A stretch of 64,000 bases of DNA from Acholoe squamosa (taxonomy: Eukaryota; Annelida; Polychaeta; Phyllodocida; Polynoidae). Shown one piece after another: positions 48,887 through 60,643 of the stretch; the stretch's first letter is position 1, and every line of letters begins with the position of its first letter. The translations under genes were made by a program, and so were the position numbers. The stretch is from NCBI GenBank assembly GCA_949317995.1, contig OX439044.1, positions 31,010,733-31,074,732 on the forward strand. Reading direction: 5' to 3'. Under the pieces are notes generated by a model. It had not been told where the DNA came from. It worked only from the letters and a program-made list of their open reading frames with translations, and ran no database searches.

Positions 48887-50116
48887 TAAGGAAGGAACTG
48901 GGTTAGGAAAACACCACAAGTAATGGGAAAGCACCAAAAAGGACTAGAGAGATGAGAAAGACATAATCCATGATCCTACCATGCCTACCATTGCATACAA
49001 TTTCTGCACTACCACAGAAGCTTGGTCTGGTATGTCATGCTACTACATGTAAAAAGTCCAAGAAGCCACATGGTACAAATACAGTGGCATAAGATGGGGG
49101 AGGGGTGCAAGAAATGGGGATTTTCACAGCTGGGCGGGAGGAGGTGGCACGGAGCTGGGTGACCTAGCCCTAACCTACCCTTCCTTCCACTGAAAGCAGC
49201 TCAAGGGAGCTCCAGAAGCCAATTAGCCTCCTCCAGAGCGTCTCCCGAGCTGCCCGCCGACCCCCCGAGCTGCTCCACATGACGCCTGATACACGCTAGT
49301 ATCAGTTAGCAAAAGGGAAAGATATGGTTGTGTGAGTGGGTGGGGAATGAAGTCAAGACAGGTTCTGAGTAGATGGGATCTAATGCAGACTGGTGGCCAG
49401 TTCAGGCAGACAGGGTTCAACTATTTGGACAGAATCTGTATGACACCTAGACTGACGTGTTTAAACACAGAGGGAATGTGAGGGGGGGGGGGCACTGATA
49501 ATAGTGGTAACAATCCTAATAGCAGTAATAATCTTAATGGAAAATCTAGATGTTAATGCTCAGTTCAAGATAGTAAAGAACCGAAATATTAAGGAAAGAT
49601 GAATTTTACATTAACTACCAGGTTAACCCTTCAGACTATGTCCTTGAGTTGAAAACCTGACATAGTTATGTACACAGTCCCATCTTCACTCAGCTCCTTA
49701 ATCCATCCTCGTGCCATCTTCCATCATCCCTTGCTATTAAATGTTTCGGCAGGTCCGGCCATGGTACAATCTGTTCTGAGTGGTGAATGGGTTTCTAGTT
49801 GTCGTTACAAGCTCACTTCACACACCCGTGGCCGCCCAGTACTCGTCATCTCCTTCTTCTGGGGGCTGCTCTCTTCCCCCATCTACCTCCTCAGAGCATC
49901 CTCTCCTTGCCATATCTCCCTTTCTTAGACCACCCAGGGCGGAGGAGTGTAGGGGTAGGCTACAGGAAGGGTCAGACATCATATTTACAGTTTACGAGGC
50001 AATATAACTGAGATGTAGGACCCATGGGTGGCTATTTGGTTATTTTATATACATCAAGTCCCTGTTACTCTTCTTGACCTGTGTAAAGGCCCCTACCAAC
50101 AAGCTCAGTTAGGGTG

Positions 50117-50232
50117 AAGGAAGAGGGAGAGAAAGAGAGAGAGAAGACAGACAGACAGAGAGGGAGAGACAGAGAGAAAGAGAGACAGACAGACAGACAG
50201 ACAGCCCGACAGAGAGACAGACAGACAGAGCA
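50117..50232. repeat. (GACA)n/(GAGA)n purine-rich simple repeat
   Basis: Mixed GAGA and GACA tetranucleotides run for about 115 bp; open frames on both strands here are low complexity. Confidence 0.93.
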
Positions 50233-52884
50233 GATGTGCTTATTGTGGTTACTGCAATGTCTTACCACTATAAGTAGAAGCCTGTGGTTTGAAACAAGGT
50301 TAAGAAAGTGATCAACGCGAAGTCAAGCTTGAAGCCACACTGGAAGCCAAACCGGAAGCCATTTGCAGTTTGCGCCAGGAAGGACTCACAACTCAGCTCT
50401 CTACAGCCAGTTGGGCAATTCATCTCTTCTGGCTGGCCGTGAAGATACACTGCCTGCTTTAATTGCGGTGTCTAAGAAGTTCAGGCTAACATTGTCCAAG
50501 GTGTTCACTATAGGTGAAATATTGTGACCTTAATAATAGTGTTTGTACAGTTGATTTAAATCCTGTAGATAAACAGGCTTCGGTGCTTCATAATTGTTTT
50601 CGCACAGACACAATAAAGGTGGATTTCGTAACTTTATTCTTCAAGAAAATGTTAATATCGCTTATATGCCTCTCTAACGATTTGGAGGGCATCTATATAT
50701 GCATGTAGCACTACCGGTACTAAGCCTCTCTCCCACCCCTCTTGTCTAATTCCCATCGGTACAGTAGACTCTTACTAAATGGACAACCAGACATCTACAC
50801 AGGCTATACAGACACAGCTCACACAATATCAGCACCAGACCTTTTTGTGGTTAAGTAGAGAGAGACCAGTGAGAGTTTGGTGCCTGGAGACCACGTTTTC
50901 CCCTTACTCAAACACTTAATTGGGAAGCTGACTGCAGCAGACTGGGTTCCTCCTGTAGGTCTGACCTGACTCTAGTTTGCCCTCCTCCAGAATGTGACCT
51001 ACTCATACCTAAGTGTGGCACATACACCCCTCTCTATGGCTTCTTCCACCCTGCTTATTCAAAACCCTCCCCCAGATACTCTAAGTGAGATGTTCAGGAG
51101 TTGAGCACTTCTCCATAAGGGCCTCTCATGTACAAGGTGGGATGAATCTTCTGCCTCCCACTGCAAGCCACTACACTATGGCGATACAATCTGTTTTAAG
51201 AAGTATGTCTATAATGAAGGTTGGTGTACTGTTGTGAGAGAGAAGAGAAGGGGTGCAGAGGGGGATAGTCCCGTGGAGTGGGGTTGGGGTACAAAATTGG
51301 AGAACCATGCACTGCCTAAGGGGGCTTCCATAAAGAATGTACGCACTGAGGGGGTGGGAGGTCTTGGCAAATGCATACAAATGCGTACATGAAATCTAGG
51401 GGTGGGGGGGGGGGGGGTCTACAGGCAATTTGGCATACTGTTTATGTACGCACTCAGACATTTTGTTGAGAACAATTAGAGCTGTACTTCTGGTGAAGTA
51501 CTGCTTAAAACACCTTATTTTTCCTCTCTTTTTTTAGCGCCTCCCGCGGCGCGTAGCGGCGGTACCGTGAAGTCAAATCATTATCAAATTTAGAGATGCT
51601 CTAAAATATGTATACTTGATATAACACCAAGACAAAGGAGAGGCGACAAAGAATGAGTCACTGGCGAGCAACATACCGGTATATGTTTCCCCCACGTGTA
51701 CGGGTGCCCCACGGGTGCACTAAGTCAATGTAACTCGTAAACCAGTAAAGACATAAAATAAATGGTCTATAGAACTGCAAAAACAAGAAGCCAGCCTGAA
51801 CGAATGATCTTAGGGCTTGCAATTTAGAGGAACATAAGATACCGATTATACGGTTGCTTGATGCTCCCCTGGGTCCCTAACTGAAGGAACAACATCCCTT
51901 TGTTTGAACCCTCTCATGTTGATTGGTGTTTGGTAGAGATCAGCTGTCTCAGCAATTAGATAACAATGCAAGTCGCTTCACAAGTCCAAGGACAAATGCC
52001 ATCAAAGCTACAACACCGGCAGAAAATGCAATTAGACTGCCGACTCCACAGTCAGCAAACTAGAAATGACTTATCTGGAAAACAAAATTGCTTTACAAAG
52101 GGTGCCTTGACAATTAAGTTATGTACTTGTAAAAGTGGGAGGAAGTCCCAAGGTGGCAGTATAATTGCACTGAATATAAAGCTTACAGTACACATGTTGT
52201 ATCTGAGTGAAAATTGTAAAGAAGAAAATAGCCATGTATGCTTAGGTAACTCTCAAAATCATAGTGCAGCAAATTTCAATGGCTATCTTGGACTTTGATG
52301 GGATTCTAACTCACCATCAAAAGAAAGATGGACCCTAGGCGTGTCATCTGATGAACTACTCTCCGGGGGAGGGGGTAGAAACTTTGGTACTCTACCAAAC
52401 GTATATTGACATTATCCATACATGTATATCATTCAGATATATGATCTGTATCCTAATCTGCTATTTCTGTCTCTAACCCTCATTCCTATGACAGATTCCT
52501 CCAATATTCCAATTAGACTGTATCAGAACACATAAACAGGGCACATTACCGTTACTGGTGGCACCATAGATCTGATAGTGTTCCAAAGAAGCAGAACAGC
52601 ACACTATTACAGCAACAAAACGAATGACAATTGAAATCTGGACTGGCATAGTCGCTACTGATTAGGCCTGCCTATAAGCTATGCCTCTGAGGTTTCTGGC
52701 TAAATTGACAAGGTGTCACGATAGGAAAAGCCTCTGTGGCGCCCTCTGTGTCTGTGCTGGTAATCACGTCAGTCTCCTTGCCTACATTTAGACAACCAGG
52801 TCACCAATATGAACATAAATCACCAACACATGACATGGCTTCCCATGGTATCATGGTGTCTGGGGTTAGCTTCTAGTTATGATC

Positions 52885-53058
52885 CAGGGATGTAAGTCAG
52901 GAATAGGCAAAAATCAGGAAGCCATACATTCACTTGATATAAAAGCCCTCTATTTTTCACAAATAGCCCTCCTTACCACTCATGTAAGGAAAATAAATGT
53001 CATTCAAAAATTTCAGAAATCAGGAAATCCTGATAAATCCTGAAGACTTACATCCCTG
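52885..53058. mobile_element. hAT-like MITE, 174 bp
   Basis: CAGGGATGTAAGTC at the left and GACTTACATCCCTG at the right are perfect 14-bp inverted repeats. Direct repeats ATGATC flank it at 52879-52884 and 53059-53064. Confidence 0.85.
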
Positions 53059-53314
53059 ATGATCATTGTGTGTCTGTGAGCATTGATGTTTGTAAAAAAA
53101 ATTAAAGTTGCAATTTCATGTGTGTGTGTTTTTTTGTTTTTTTTTTTTTCAGTTGGCAAAACACATTCGGGTATATCTACAGTACATATTTTATATCCAT
53201 AGCTGAATTACCGTGCCCCACAGACACGTTGCCAGTTCCTACCTAATAATAGATACATCCGAGTCTTTGCCTGATTACCGTGATATCACTATGCTGGGGT
53301 AACAATATTAGTGA

Positions 53315-53380
53315 CAGGATCTGCGAAAAGGGCTCTTAGTGCAGGGTGCAATAAGGCCCCTTTTCCCAGTACATGTCACA
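53315..53380 (+). repeat. 66-bp dispersed repeat, copy 2 (pair at 27955-28020)
   Basis: CAGGATCTGCGAAAAGGGCT…TACATGTCACA has the same length and orientation as copy 1; similarity stops abruptly on the left side. Confidence 0.8.
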
Positions 53381-55094
53381 ATATGATTATGAAGCCCTTC
53401 TATCCACCCTATCACGGATCTGTTAGGCCATCAGCTTATGTGTGCTTGAACCTCTGCTAAATATAACTTTGCACATTGTATGCATACACATGTACGTATC
53501 CATATACATGTATACATAGGTCCACTACTTGCTATGTCCAAGTATAGCTTCCATCCCTAGAGTTTATAATGCACGTCCCTATCCAGAGCTAACCGAGATT
53601 CAGACTGACACACATAGCGTGCCATTACCGTGTCCAATTTACCCCGGATCAAAGCTAATCCCCGCCGATCCCTCCCCCAATGACATCCCCTGTGTGGTTT
53701 TCTTCATCACAGCGACATGAAATCTCATTTGGATTGCCGTCGCAGCCTCCGCCTATCGCATCAATCCTACAGCTTTTGTCTTCCGGGCAGCGCAAATTGC
53801 GTTAGTTACACCACCCGCCGGTATTGCCGTCTACCGGCTATGGTCCTGCACAATGAGACTAAATCATGATCTTTGACTACTGGGATAATACTAGTCCATG
53901 TAGTCCATGCCACTCCAAGAGTGATCTTGGAGCGGCAGACGATGTGCAATACGACGAGAGGAGGGTCGGGACAGGGTATCTCTGTCTAAGTCCATGGGGC
54001 CCTGTCAAAGAACCCATGATAGAGCCCAACTACCGGTATATACCGGTAGTAAGGAGCAGGAAAAGACAGGATGTGTGTGAGAGAGAGACAAACCCAGACA
54101 GGGAGAGAGTACATGAGTGGGTGAGTGGGTTAGCACCTATCTAAGACGAGAAGGCAGAGAGAAGGGTATACCAGTTGTAAAGGAAAGCAAACATGAAAAC
54201 AATGGAACGAGGTGAACTAGGAATGTGGATTCGCCAAAGGAATTCAGCACCAAAGAGAGGTGGAAAGACAGAAACAGATTAGTGCAAGGGGAGAAGGGAA
54301 GGATTATGTAACCATTTCTGCTCAATTATCATAAAAACCTAGCTTACTTTGCGTCCACCTGCCTTGGACTATTCACTAAGGCTGTGCAGACTCCAGTGCT
54401 GGTTGAAAATGTCTACAAACTAATGCCGGGTAAATGTATTAGGCCAGTCTCCTGACTAGGAGCCATCGATCAATAATTGATATTTGACTGATGACGGTCT
54501 AGTTATACTCCCTTAAAAGGCTGCGGGTGAATGGACCGCCTCAAAAACGCGGCGAGCTGCTCAGCCCCTCACACCCTCCAAAGCCAAAAATAACTTTGTT
54601 AAGCGATACATCTATAATCTTACATGGTGGACAAAAGTTTTCATGTTGGTGTTTTTTCTTGAGACTTTTTTCCCATGCTTCAAGGTGTATTTTTTTCTCG
54701 AACCCGGTGTTTTCTCAAAAATAGTTATAGCCACTTTCTTTATAAGGGGTATTGTGAGAGGCGTATAAACAACAGTATAAGGGGCGGGAGAAAGAGAGCA
54801 GCGAGTACAATTCAGATCATATTCTCTTAAAATGAGAAAACTATTTTTGACTCTGCATCACCAGCGAGCAGCTCACTAAAACTCACTTTGTGAGCACCAA
54901 AAATAGGCCGGCGGCAGCAGTGATCACGGGGAAGCGAATAATGACACTTCTACATTCTGCCATCAGGAGAGAGGTCCCATTGGCGGCTTAATGAATAAGT
55001 CATCAAAACCCAACAATGTACATTTCCATCACACGTGGGCATTGGGTCGTGTCCCACTGCATGTGGGCTGCAGGAGGAGCATTAGGTAAATGCT

Positions 55095-55347
55095 TTAACC
55101 CTTTAAAGGTAGCATCATGCCGCAGAGCTCCATTGTTCCTTTTGCCTTGATGATGCAACCGAGACAGCGCTGTCTAATACATAAGGAACATCATAGCACA
55201 CTATCGGGGTATCTATCCAACTTATCTGAATTGTATCTACCCTTTAGGCTAAACATGTGTACCGGTATCTCACCAGGATTGTAATCAAGTATCACGAAGG
55301 AAAGGGGCGCGATGCATAAAGCATGGACATTATCCTTAAAGAGTTAA
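55095..55347. mobile_element. MITE, TTAA-flanked family, full length (253 bp)
   Basis: Left end TTAACCCTTTAAAGGTAGC and right end CCTTAAAGAGTTAA are inverted repeats. The interior has CATCATGCCG and GATGATGCA motifs as in the 40310 copy, more diverged. Confidence 0.8.
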
Positions 55348-57032
55348 CAATTCCCATAGCTGCATAGAAAAGACCTGTCTAGCCGCACCCCCTGCTGCTC
55401 AATGCACTTTGATAACTGAATAATATTTGCTTTACACCTGAACGGTTGTGTCAGTATGATTTGAATACTTTCCTCAAACACTCGGCCCCTGTGGGAGGAG
55501 CAACTCGGAAGCAGCTCATTCCCTGTCCGTTATGAGCCACTCTCCCATCTCCACCACCTACTGAAAGTGAATAACAAATTTGTACAGAATTGAATTAAAT
55601 GTGCCAGGGTTTGTAGGTCAAATTAACCCTCTCTCCTGTGGGAGAACTCCATTTTATGCTGCTGCAGAAAACGTAATGACAGCGAGGAGAGCTTCTCCCA
55701 TTTGGAGCTGCTCCACTTGTTGAATATGGGAAACTGAGTGCTGAGATGAGCTGCTCAGTCTGTATGGTAGAGCACCGGTCCAATTCTTCTAAGTTTGGGC
55801 AAAGTTTTGCAGGAAAAAAGAAGAGTTTGGCGTAGGACTTAATGTGTATCTCAGTACATCACTTGCAAAATAACCTCTGGATACAGAAGAAACCCCAATG
55901 TGGGTAGTGCACCTGATTTGGATGGTTGTCCCGGGAAGGTTGCCTACATGCTAGATTTATTTCATTTGCTGAATTTGCTACTGAAGGTCACATTTAGTCC
56001 TGCTCATATTAAGAAAGTCAAGGTCTGGGTGCAACATACATATATATGTCGGATGAGGCTCATCATCAGACTTTACGTTGATTTATTTTCCTAAAATAAA
56101 TTATATCAATTCATAATTTATCCAAAATAACTCAGCAGCTTGGGGTACCATCCCTACATCCTCAAGCAGATGACTCAGTGGGGAGAGCGAATCAAGGTCA
56201 TTACAATCGGATCAAAAAGCCGCCTCCAATATTACACTGTGGGGTAAAGCCTATCTGGAGGCGACAACCTGAAGCCAGTAAGACTGACACAGTGAGCCAG
56301 CTGACACAGCAGCCAAAGCATAAGATGGGGGAGGACCAGGAAATTGATCTACTAATGGAGTAAGACTATGCCAGGGGTAAATGAATTTTTGATTGAAATA
56401 TGCCATTTCATTTTCCCTGGGGCCTGAGGCATGGATCTTTGGTTTTTTTTTTCATAACACACCTGCAGGCAGGCCTGGTGTCGACTAATAAGCAATTCTT
56501 TATCACATGGCCTACATTATCGGTAGTAGATCTGATATTGTTCAACTAGATATGATACATCCCTGGTATGCCTTCAGTAATAAGGTCCGACATATTACCT
56601 CTGCTTTTATTAATATCAAAGTGTGGTAAGACACGCCCGTTTGTTAATATGGCAGATTTTCAAGTAGCGCATGGGTTCACGCATATATGTGTCTCTATTT
56701 GAATGATATCAGTAAGTGTGATTATAATTTACCATAAACTCACATCACCCCACCTACATGCTTGGTTGACTGCGAGTTGAATCAGGAACATAACATCTCA
56801 TATGTAAATATAGTACTCTCCCGGGAGTACTGTATTCGTCCAAATACCGGGTACATGATGTATTTTGATGATTCAATGTGCATCAAATAAAAAGTACATG
56901 TACAAACCAAGTTATTATAATTCAAGTCGTGCTTTATTCTAACGTCTATATTTCCTTGCTATAGTCCTTGTGTCCTCTTAGCTCCTCGCTCATCTGATAG
57001 CCTAAATTGGGTTGTGATACCCGATGGTCCTC

Positions 57033-57140
57033 AGGATGTATTCATGCACCATGCCGAACCTGTTACACACCCCGAGGGTCGGCGTGATACCCAATGATGT
57101 GCCGGTGAGTTCGTTGGTGCATTATGATAAACATCATGTG
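57033..57140. mobile_element. MITE, TTAA-flanked family, interior fragment
   Basis: GTATTCATGCACCATGCCG, GGGTCGGCGTGATACCC and GGTGCATTATGA follow the order seen in the full copies. Both ends are lost. Confidence 0.55.
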
Positions 57141-57225
57141 AACATGATAAACTTCTACATCAGCGACGAGGTCTACCAGTAGGACCTGCTAACCTAGGTT
57201 ACGCCAGAATCGTAATTTCTACTAT

Positions 57226-58006
57226 CAGGGGTGGGCAGCTGTCGCTATGTCGCAAAAAAATGTGCGACAGAGAGCTCCAGAAATGCGACAGTGACATTAG
57301 GGACGATATAGACTTTCTAAATCTGAAAGAATTTTGTAAATATTCCAAATAGAACCAAAGTTATTAGCTTCCCAATATATCCCAATATCCCCTAAAAATA
57401 GAATACAGACCAAAACAATTTAAAGGTAGCCTAGACTATCTATTCTTCCTCATAATAGACCCTATATTCTTAATTCTAAAGAGAGGTTTTGGAGAAATAT
57501 GCTCAAAAACACTTCAATAAAATTAAGGATGGAATTCCTCCCTTTTCTTGGAGCAATATGCCTCCAAAAAAATCAAAATCATATATATTTTTAAAGGCAG
57601 AATCTGAAGATTTTCTTGGAGCAATATGCCTCGAAAAACCAACATATAACTGTTGACTCCACCCATATTCCCCTAAATCTTCTAAAGGATAACCTATATA
57701 GAGGTACAACCTGAAATGATTTGGTGTTATGCCTCCTCCACATCCCCTACAATTCCCCGATTTAGAACAGAGAATCTGGAAATTTTCCACGAGCAATTTG
57801 CCCTTAAAGGCCATAACACACCTATTTTAAAGGTTAAATTGGAAAATTTTCTTGCAGCAATTTGCCTCCCCAAACCACCAAAATACACTAATTTTGACAA
57901 GCAGAAGCTGATAATTTTCTAGAGATTTGCCCATCAATCCCATTAAAACGAATTGCTACAATAATTCGTATGTTTGCTCCAGCACCTCGCGATATGCCCA
58001 CCCCTG
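57226..58006. mobile_element. hAT-like non-autonomous element, 781 bp
   Basis: CAGGGGTGGGCA at the left and TGCCCACCCCTG at the right form a perfect 12-bp terminal inverted repeat, a classic hAT end. ACTAT flanks both sides (57221-57225, 58007-58011). The interior consists of degenerate repeats of about 75-100 bp around ATTTTCTTGGAGCAATATGC. Confidence 0.82.
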
Positions 58007-58472
58007 ACTATTTATGGACCAAAAATCGCATTAATTTAGGTCCAAAATTATAACAGAAATCGTATGAATATAAAACTATATAGAATAGATGCATTTGAAG
58101 TTCATGGATCACCTATTCGATGGACAGCTATGCTTTGGAATTCTTGATGAATTCTTTTAGTTTTGGAAAGCAGGAAAATCTGTTTAATCTAATAGATTTA
58201 TATCCAGCTAGATGTATGTAGAAATGGGACCCAACCTCCCTCAGTAATAAAAATACGTTACGAAAATTTACGGAACACTTGGCATCCCAGGTAGTACTGG
58301 CAGCTCTGGTATCTCAATACTGTCCTGGTAATGAGGGCTGGGTATCCCTCCCACAGCCTGAGAAGCAGGTTAATGAAAAGAAAATACCACCACTGACAAG
58401 AGGCTGGGCTCTCTCACACGGCCAGGGACTAGCACCTGATCCCCAGACTGACCGCTGGGCAGTCCCTTATCA

Positions 58473-58730
58473 TTAACCACTTAAATTCTGTATAGTGCTT
58501 CAATGCATTATCGATTTGTCAGGAATATGCACGAATGCAGGCCTATCCTGTGAAATACCAATGCTATATCCGCGTATCATGCCGACCCTACAGCCATGAT
58601 GCACTCCTGAAGGGTTGGCATGATGCCCCATTACATCTGTGGCGAAAAGGCATGGTGCTAATATCAAGTAGACATGATGCCGACCAAGGAATATGTCACT
58701 GGAGGAAGCATCCGCCCCTTAAAGGGTTAA
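58473..58730. mobile_element. MITE, TTAA-flanked family, full length (258 bp)
   Basis: Left end TTAACCACTTAAATTCTG and right end CCCCTTAAAGGGTTAA. The interior contains TATCATGCCGACCC and, 40 bases on, GGGTTGGCATGATGCC, an internal inverted repeat diagnostic of the family. Confidence 0.82.
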
Positions 58731-59409
58731 ATCTCTCCAGCTGGACACTGAGTCAACACTACTACTGTACCCCAGTAGTACAGATCTAACTGGATCTCCC
58801 CTACTGACATAGACTTGTATAGGTCTCAGTTCATACATGCACTTGAGTAAAGCAAGGTTGATGCTTTTTTGGACAATGACATAAAAAATGGTGACATAAG
58901 AGGTTGATTTTCTTTAAAAAAAAAAAAAGAAAAAAAAAGACACTTAATTAACATACATGAATATGCCGTGACTGAACTGGATCTCAAATCAATGGGAGAC
59001 ACCTGCAGGGGCCTCGCGGACTGTGGCTAGTCTACTCTTAGTCCCGAGAAGACAGGGGATCCCTGATAGCTTGGACAGGGCACGCACGGTGGAGAGGGCG
59101 GAGGGTGAACTGGAGTCCTCCTGTGTGATTTAGTACAGGACCTGGGGATTTTCTAATTTGTAATCAACAGACATAGAAATGTGAGAAGTAAGACTTCTAA
59201 TGAAGACAAAGAGAGCTGGAACAGACACATTATTTGTACCGCGAGATGGTGGCCTTCAGGAAGGTGATGTCCCATTGTATTAATGAGCCTCAGAGGCAGT
59301 CAATTATGGACAGCAGTGTAATGTTAGGTATGAGGCTGTTAACTATTTACACCTCACAAGTTCAGAAAATAAGAGGAATCATTTTCGAATCATTCGGTGG
59401 AAAATAATG

Positions 59410-59597
59410 TGGAATTTCTCGCGTATAAGCAAATCCTGACCTCCCATATTATAAGCCGCATACAGACTTCAGTTTGATCCTGGGGTTTTAGTAATTATTT
59501 TTTTTCTTTTTGTTTTACTGCACTATAGTTCAAAATCCGTTGCACATGAGCTGCAACCAGTCTTCGGTATAAGGCATGTAAGTCGAGAATTTACGGT
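59410..59597. mobile_element. Relic of the same CCGTAAATTCTC-end family
   Basis: GGAATTTCTCGCGTATAAGC on the left and TCGAGAATTTACGGTA on the right are imperfect inverted ends, with ATTATAAGCCGCAT inside. Confidence 0.62.
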
Positions 59598-60285
59598 ATA
59601 ATACACAGTAAATATGGACAAAACACTCTTCATTAACAGTGGGAAAAGACAATACACTAATAGCCATCCATGCATTACCATCTACTGACAATTACCAAGT
59701 GCTGGTTGTCTGCCTGAAAGTCACTCAGGTTGTCAGGAATGTTGCTGCTAATGAGGGACATTCCTATGTCTAATAAATCCAGCCACTAGACCACCATGTA
59801 TCCCCTACTAATGTTGAGACAGAGTAAACAGCATAAAACCGTACCAGTACTTGGTCCCTGTTTTATGCTTCAATACCCTGCCAACTATGTCCTTGTGGCT
59901 CTGGTTGTATTTTCCTATTTTCCTTGGCGGGAAGGGCAATGCAAACATATGACAAATTGAGATTTATTGAAATTGCAGGTGTGTGCGTGTGATTTGTTAA
60001 GGCAAATTCAGCTGTTACCTGAGGTTGCTCCAATATACACGGGCCCGAATGCAGCGCGCGGGGGGGGGGGGGCGTTGTGTGGAGTGAAGGGGTGGAGCAC
60101 CTGGCCCAGGGCCTTGAATCCTTATTGCTGTTTAGGTAACTGATACCTACCATAATCTAGTGAACAGGTGCAGAGGCCTATTGACAGTTTCCACAACTTG
60201 TTGGTTATCAAAATGTACCACACAGAATACCAAAAGAGAAATTTCTGCAAAATTGAAAACCATGCTATAACTAACATAGTCTTAC

Positions 60286-60438
60286 CTGGTATCCTTTGGC
60301 TTCTAGATTGATGAAGTACTCAGGTTTGACTTGGGGCATTGCCTTGTAGAACACCATGTTACTCTTCATCTGGGGGTGATCGGGATGGGCCAGCATGTAT
60401 GTGTAGGCCGAGGAAGCAGCCTCCTTGTAGTTCTCCAA
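60286..60438 (-). CDS. Leprecan-family (prolyl 3-hydroxylase/CRTAP-like) internal exon, first of three visible
   Basis: This 153-nt exon encodes 51 residues running from LENYKEAA to EAKGYQ. It is bounded by an acceptor (…TATTTCAG, AG at 60440-60439) and a donor (CAG|GTAAG, GT at 60285-60284), and both junctions are phase 0. The pattern Y-K-E-A-A-(x)-A-Y-T-Y-x-L-A-H-P-D-H-x-x-M-K-x-N-x-x-F-Y-K is the helical repeat of leprecans, in which an alanine-rich helix leads to a 'NPEH/HPDHxxMxxN' turn and a tyrosine-rich helix. Leprecans (P3H1-3, CRTAP, SC65) act in the endoplasmic reticulum on procollagen proline residues or as scaffold subunits of that complex. The start LENYKEAA corresponds to the point just after the first 'NYLQxAYFK' block of vertebrate P3Hs, so the preceding exon should carry the signal peptide and first repeat. 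I did not find it up to 64000. The family call is firm; the paralogue is open. Confidence 0.9.
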
Positions 60439-60486
60439 CTGAAATATATGATGAGGAGAAATGGTGGATTAAATTCTCTATTTATC

Positions 60487-60643
60487 CTTAAAGATTAGAG
60501 GCACACATAATGTATTTTACATCTTATACGGTCAATGCATGACCAACTAGTGTTGGGTTATGCACCAAAATCATCGCCCCTATTAGGCGCATGCATTGTA
60601 GGATCACGAATAGCCTAAGGAAATCATAACCTTGAAGGGTTAA
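60487..60643. mobile_element. MITE, TTAA-flanked family, shortened copy beside an exon
   Basis: The right end ACCTTGAAGGGTTAA is intact. GGTTATGCACC and GCGCATGCATTG are family motifs. The left boundary is uncertain. The copy begins about 50 bp upstream of the acceptor of the exon at 60438. Confidence 0.6.

Larger units (their letters stand above)
32806..60285 (-). other. Intron of about 27.5 kb between first and second visible exons
   Basis: The phase-0 donor at 60285 and acceptor at 32806 define it. Named contents are four nearly full-length MITE copies (35298-35538, 40310-40561, 55095-55347, 58473-58730), a SINE (41302-41484), a Harbinger-like MITE (48563-48886), hAT-like elements (40911-41076, 52885-53058, 57226-58006), the GAGCAGCTC minisatellite (43750-44580) and low-complexity tracts. 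Stretches 33000-35150, 35540-40300, 41490-43740, 44600-48150, 48890-50110, 50240-52880 and 53390-55090 show no element or exon I can defend. Confidence 0.75.
8048..60438 (-). other. Span of the leprecan-family gene visible in the window (3 exons, both ends missing)
   Basis: The three exons above are collinear on the minus strand, join in compatible phases and give 150 uninterrupted residues: 51 + 57 + 1 split codon + 41. In family terms this covers the second to third repeats of the N-terminal helical domain, with two CxxxC pairs. The catalytic 2-oxoglutarate/iron dioxygenase domain and the ER-retention C-terminus of P3Hs are not in the window. The presence or absence of that domain would separate a prolyl 3-hydroxylase from the non-enzymatic CRTAP/SC65 branch. 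The remaining roughly 51.9 kb of this span is intron. Confidence 0.88.

Noticed and set aside
49622..49660. TTAACCCTTCAGACTATG as a MITE left end
   Set aside because: Only the first nine bases match the family and no interior motif follows.
51530..51575. CCGCGGCGCGTAGCGGCGG compared with the GC-rich patch near 63290-63320
   Set aside because: Both contain GCGTAG/GCGCAGCG words, but the alignment is too short to call a repeat.
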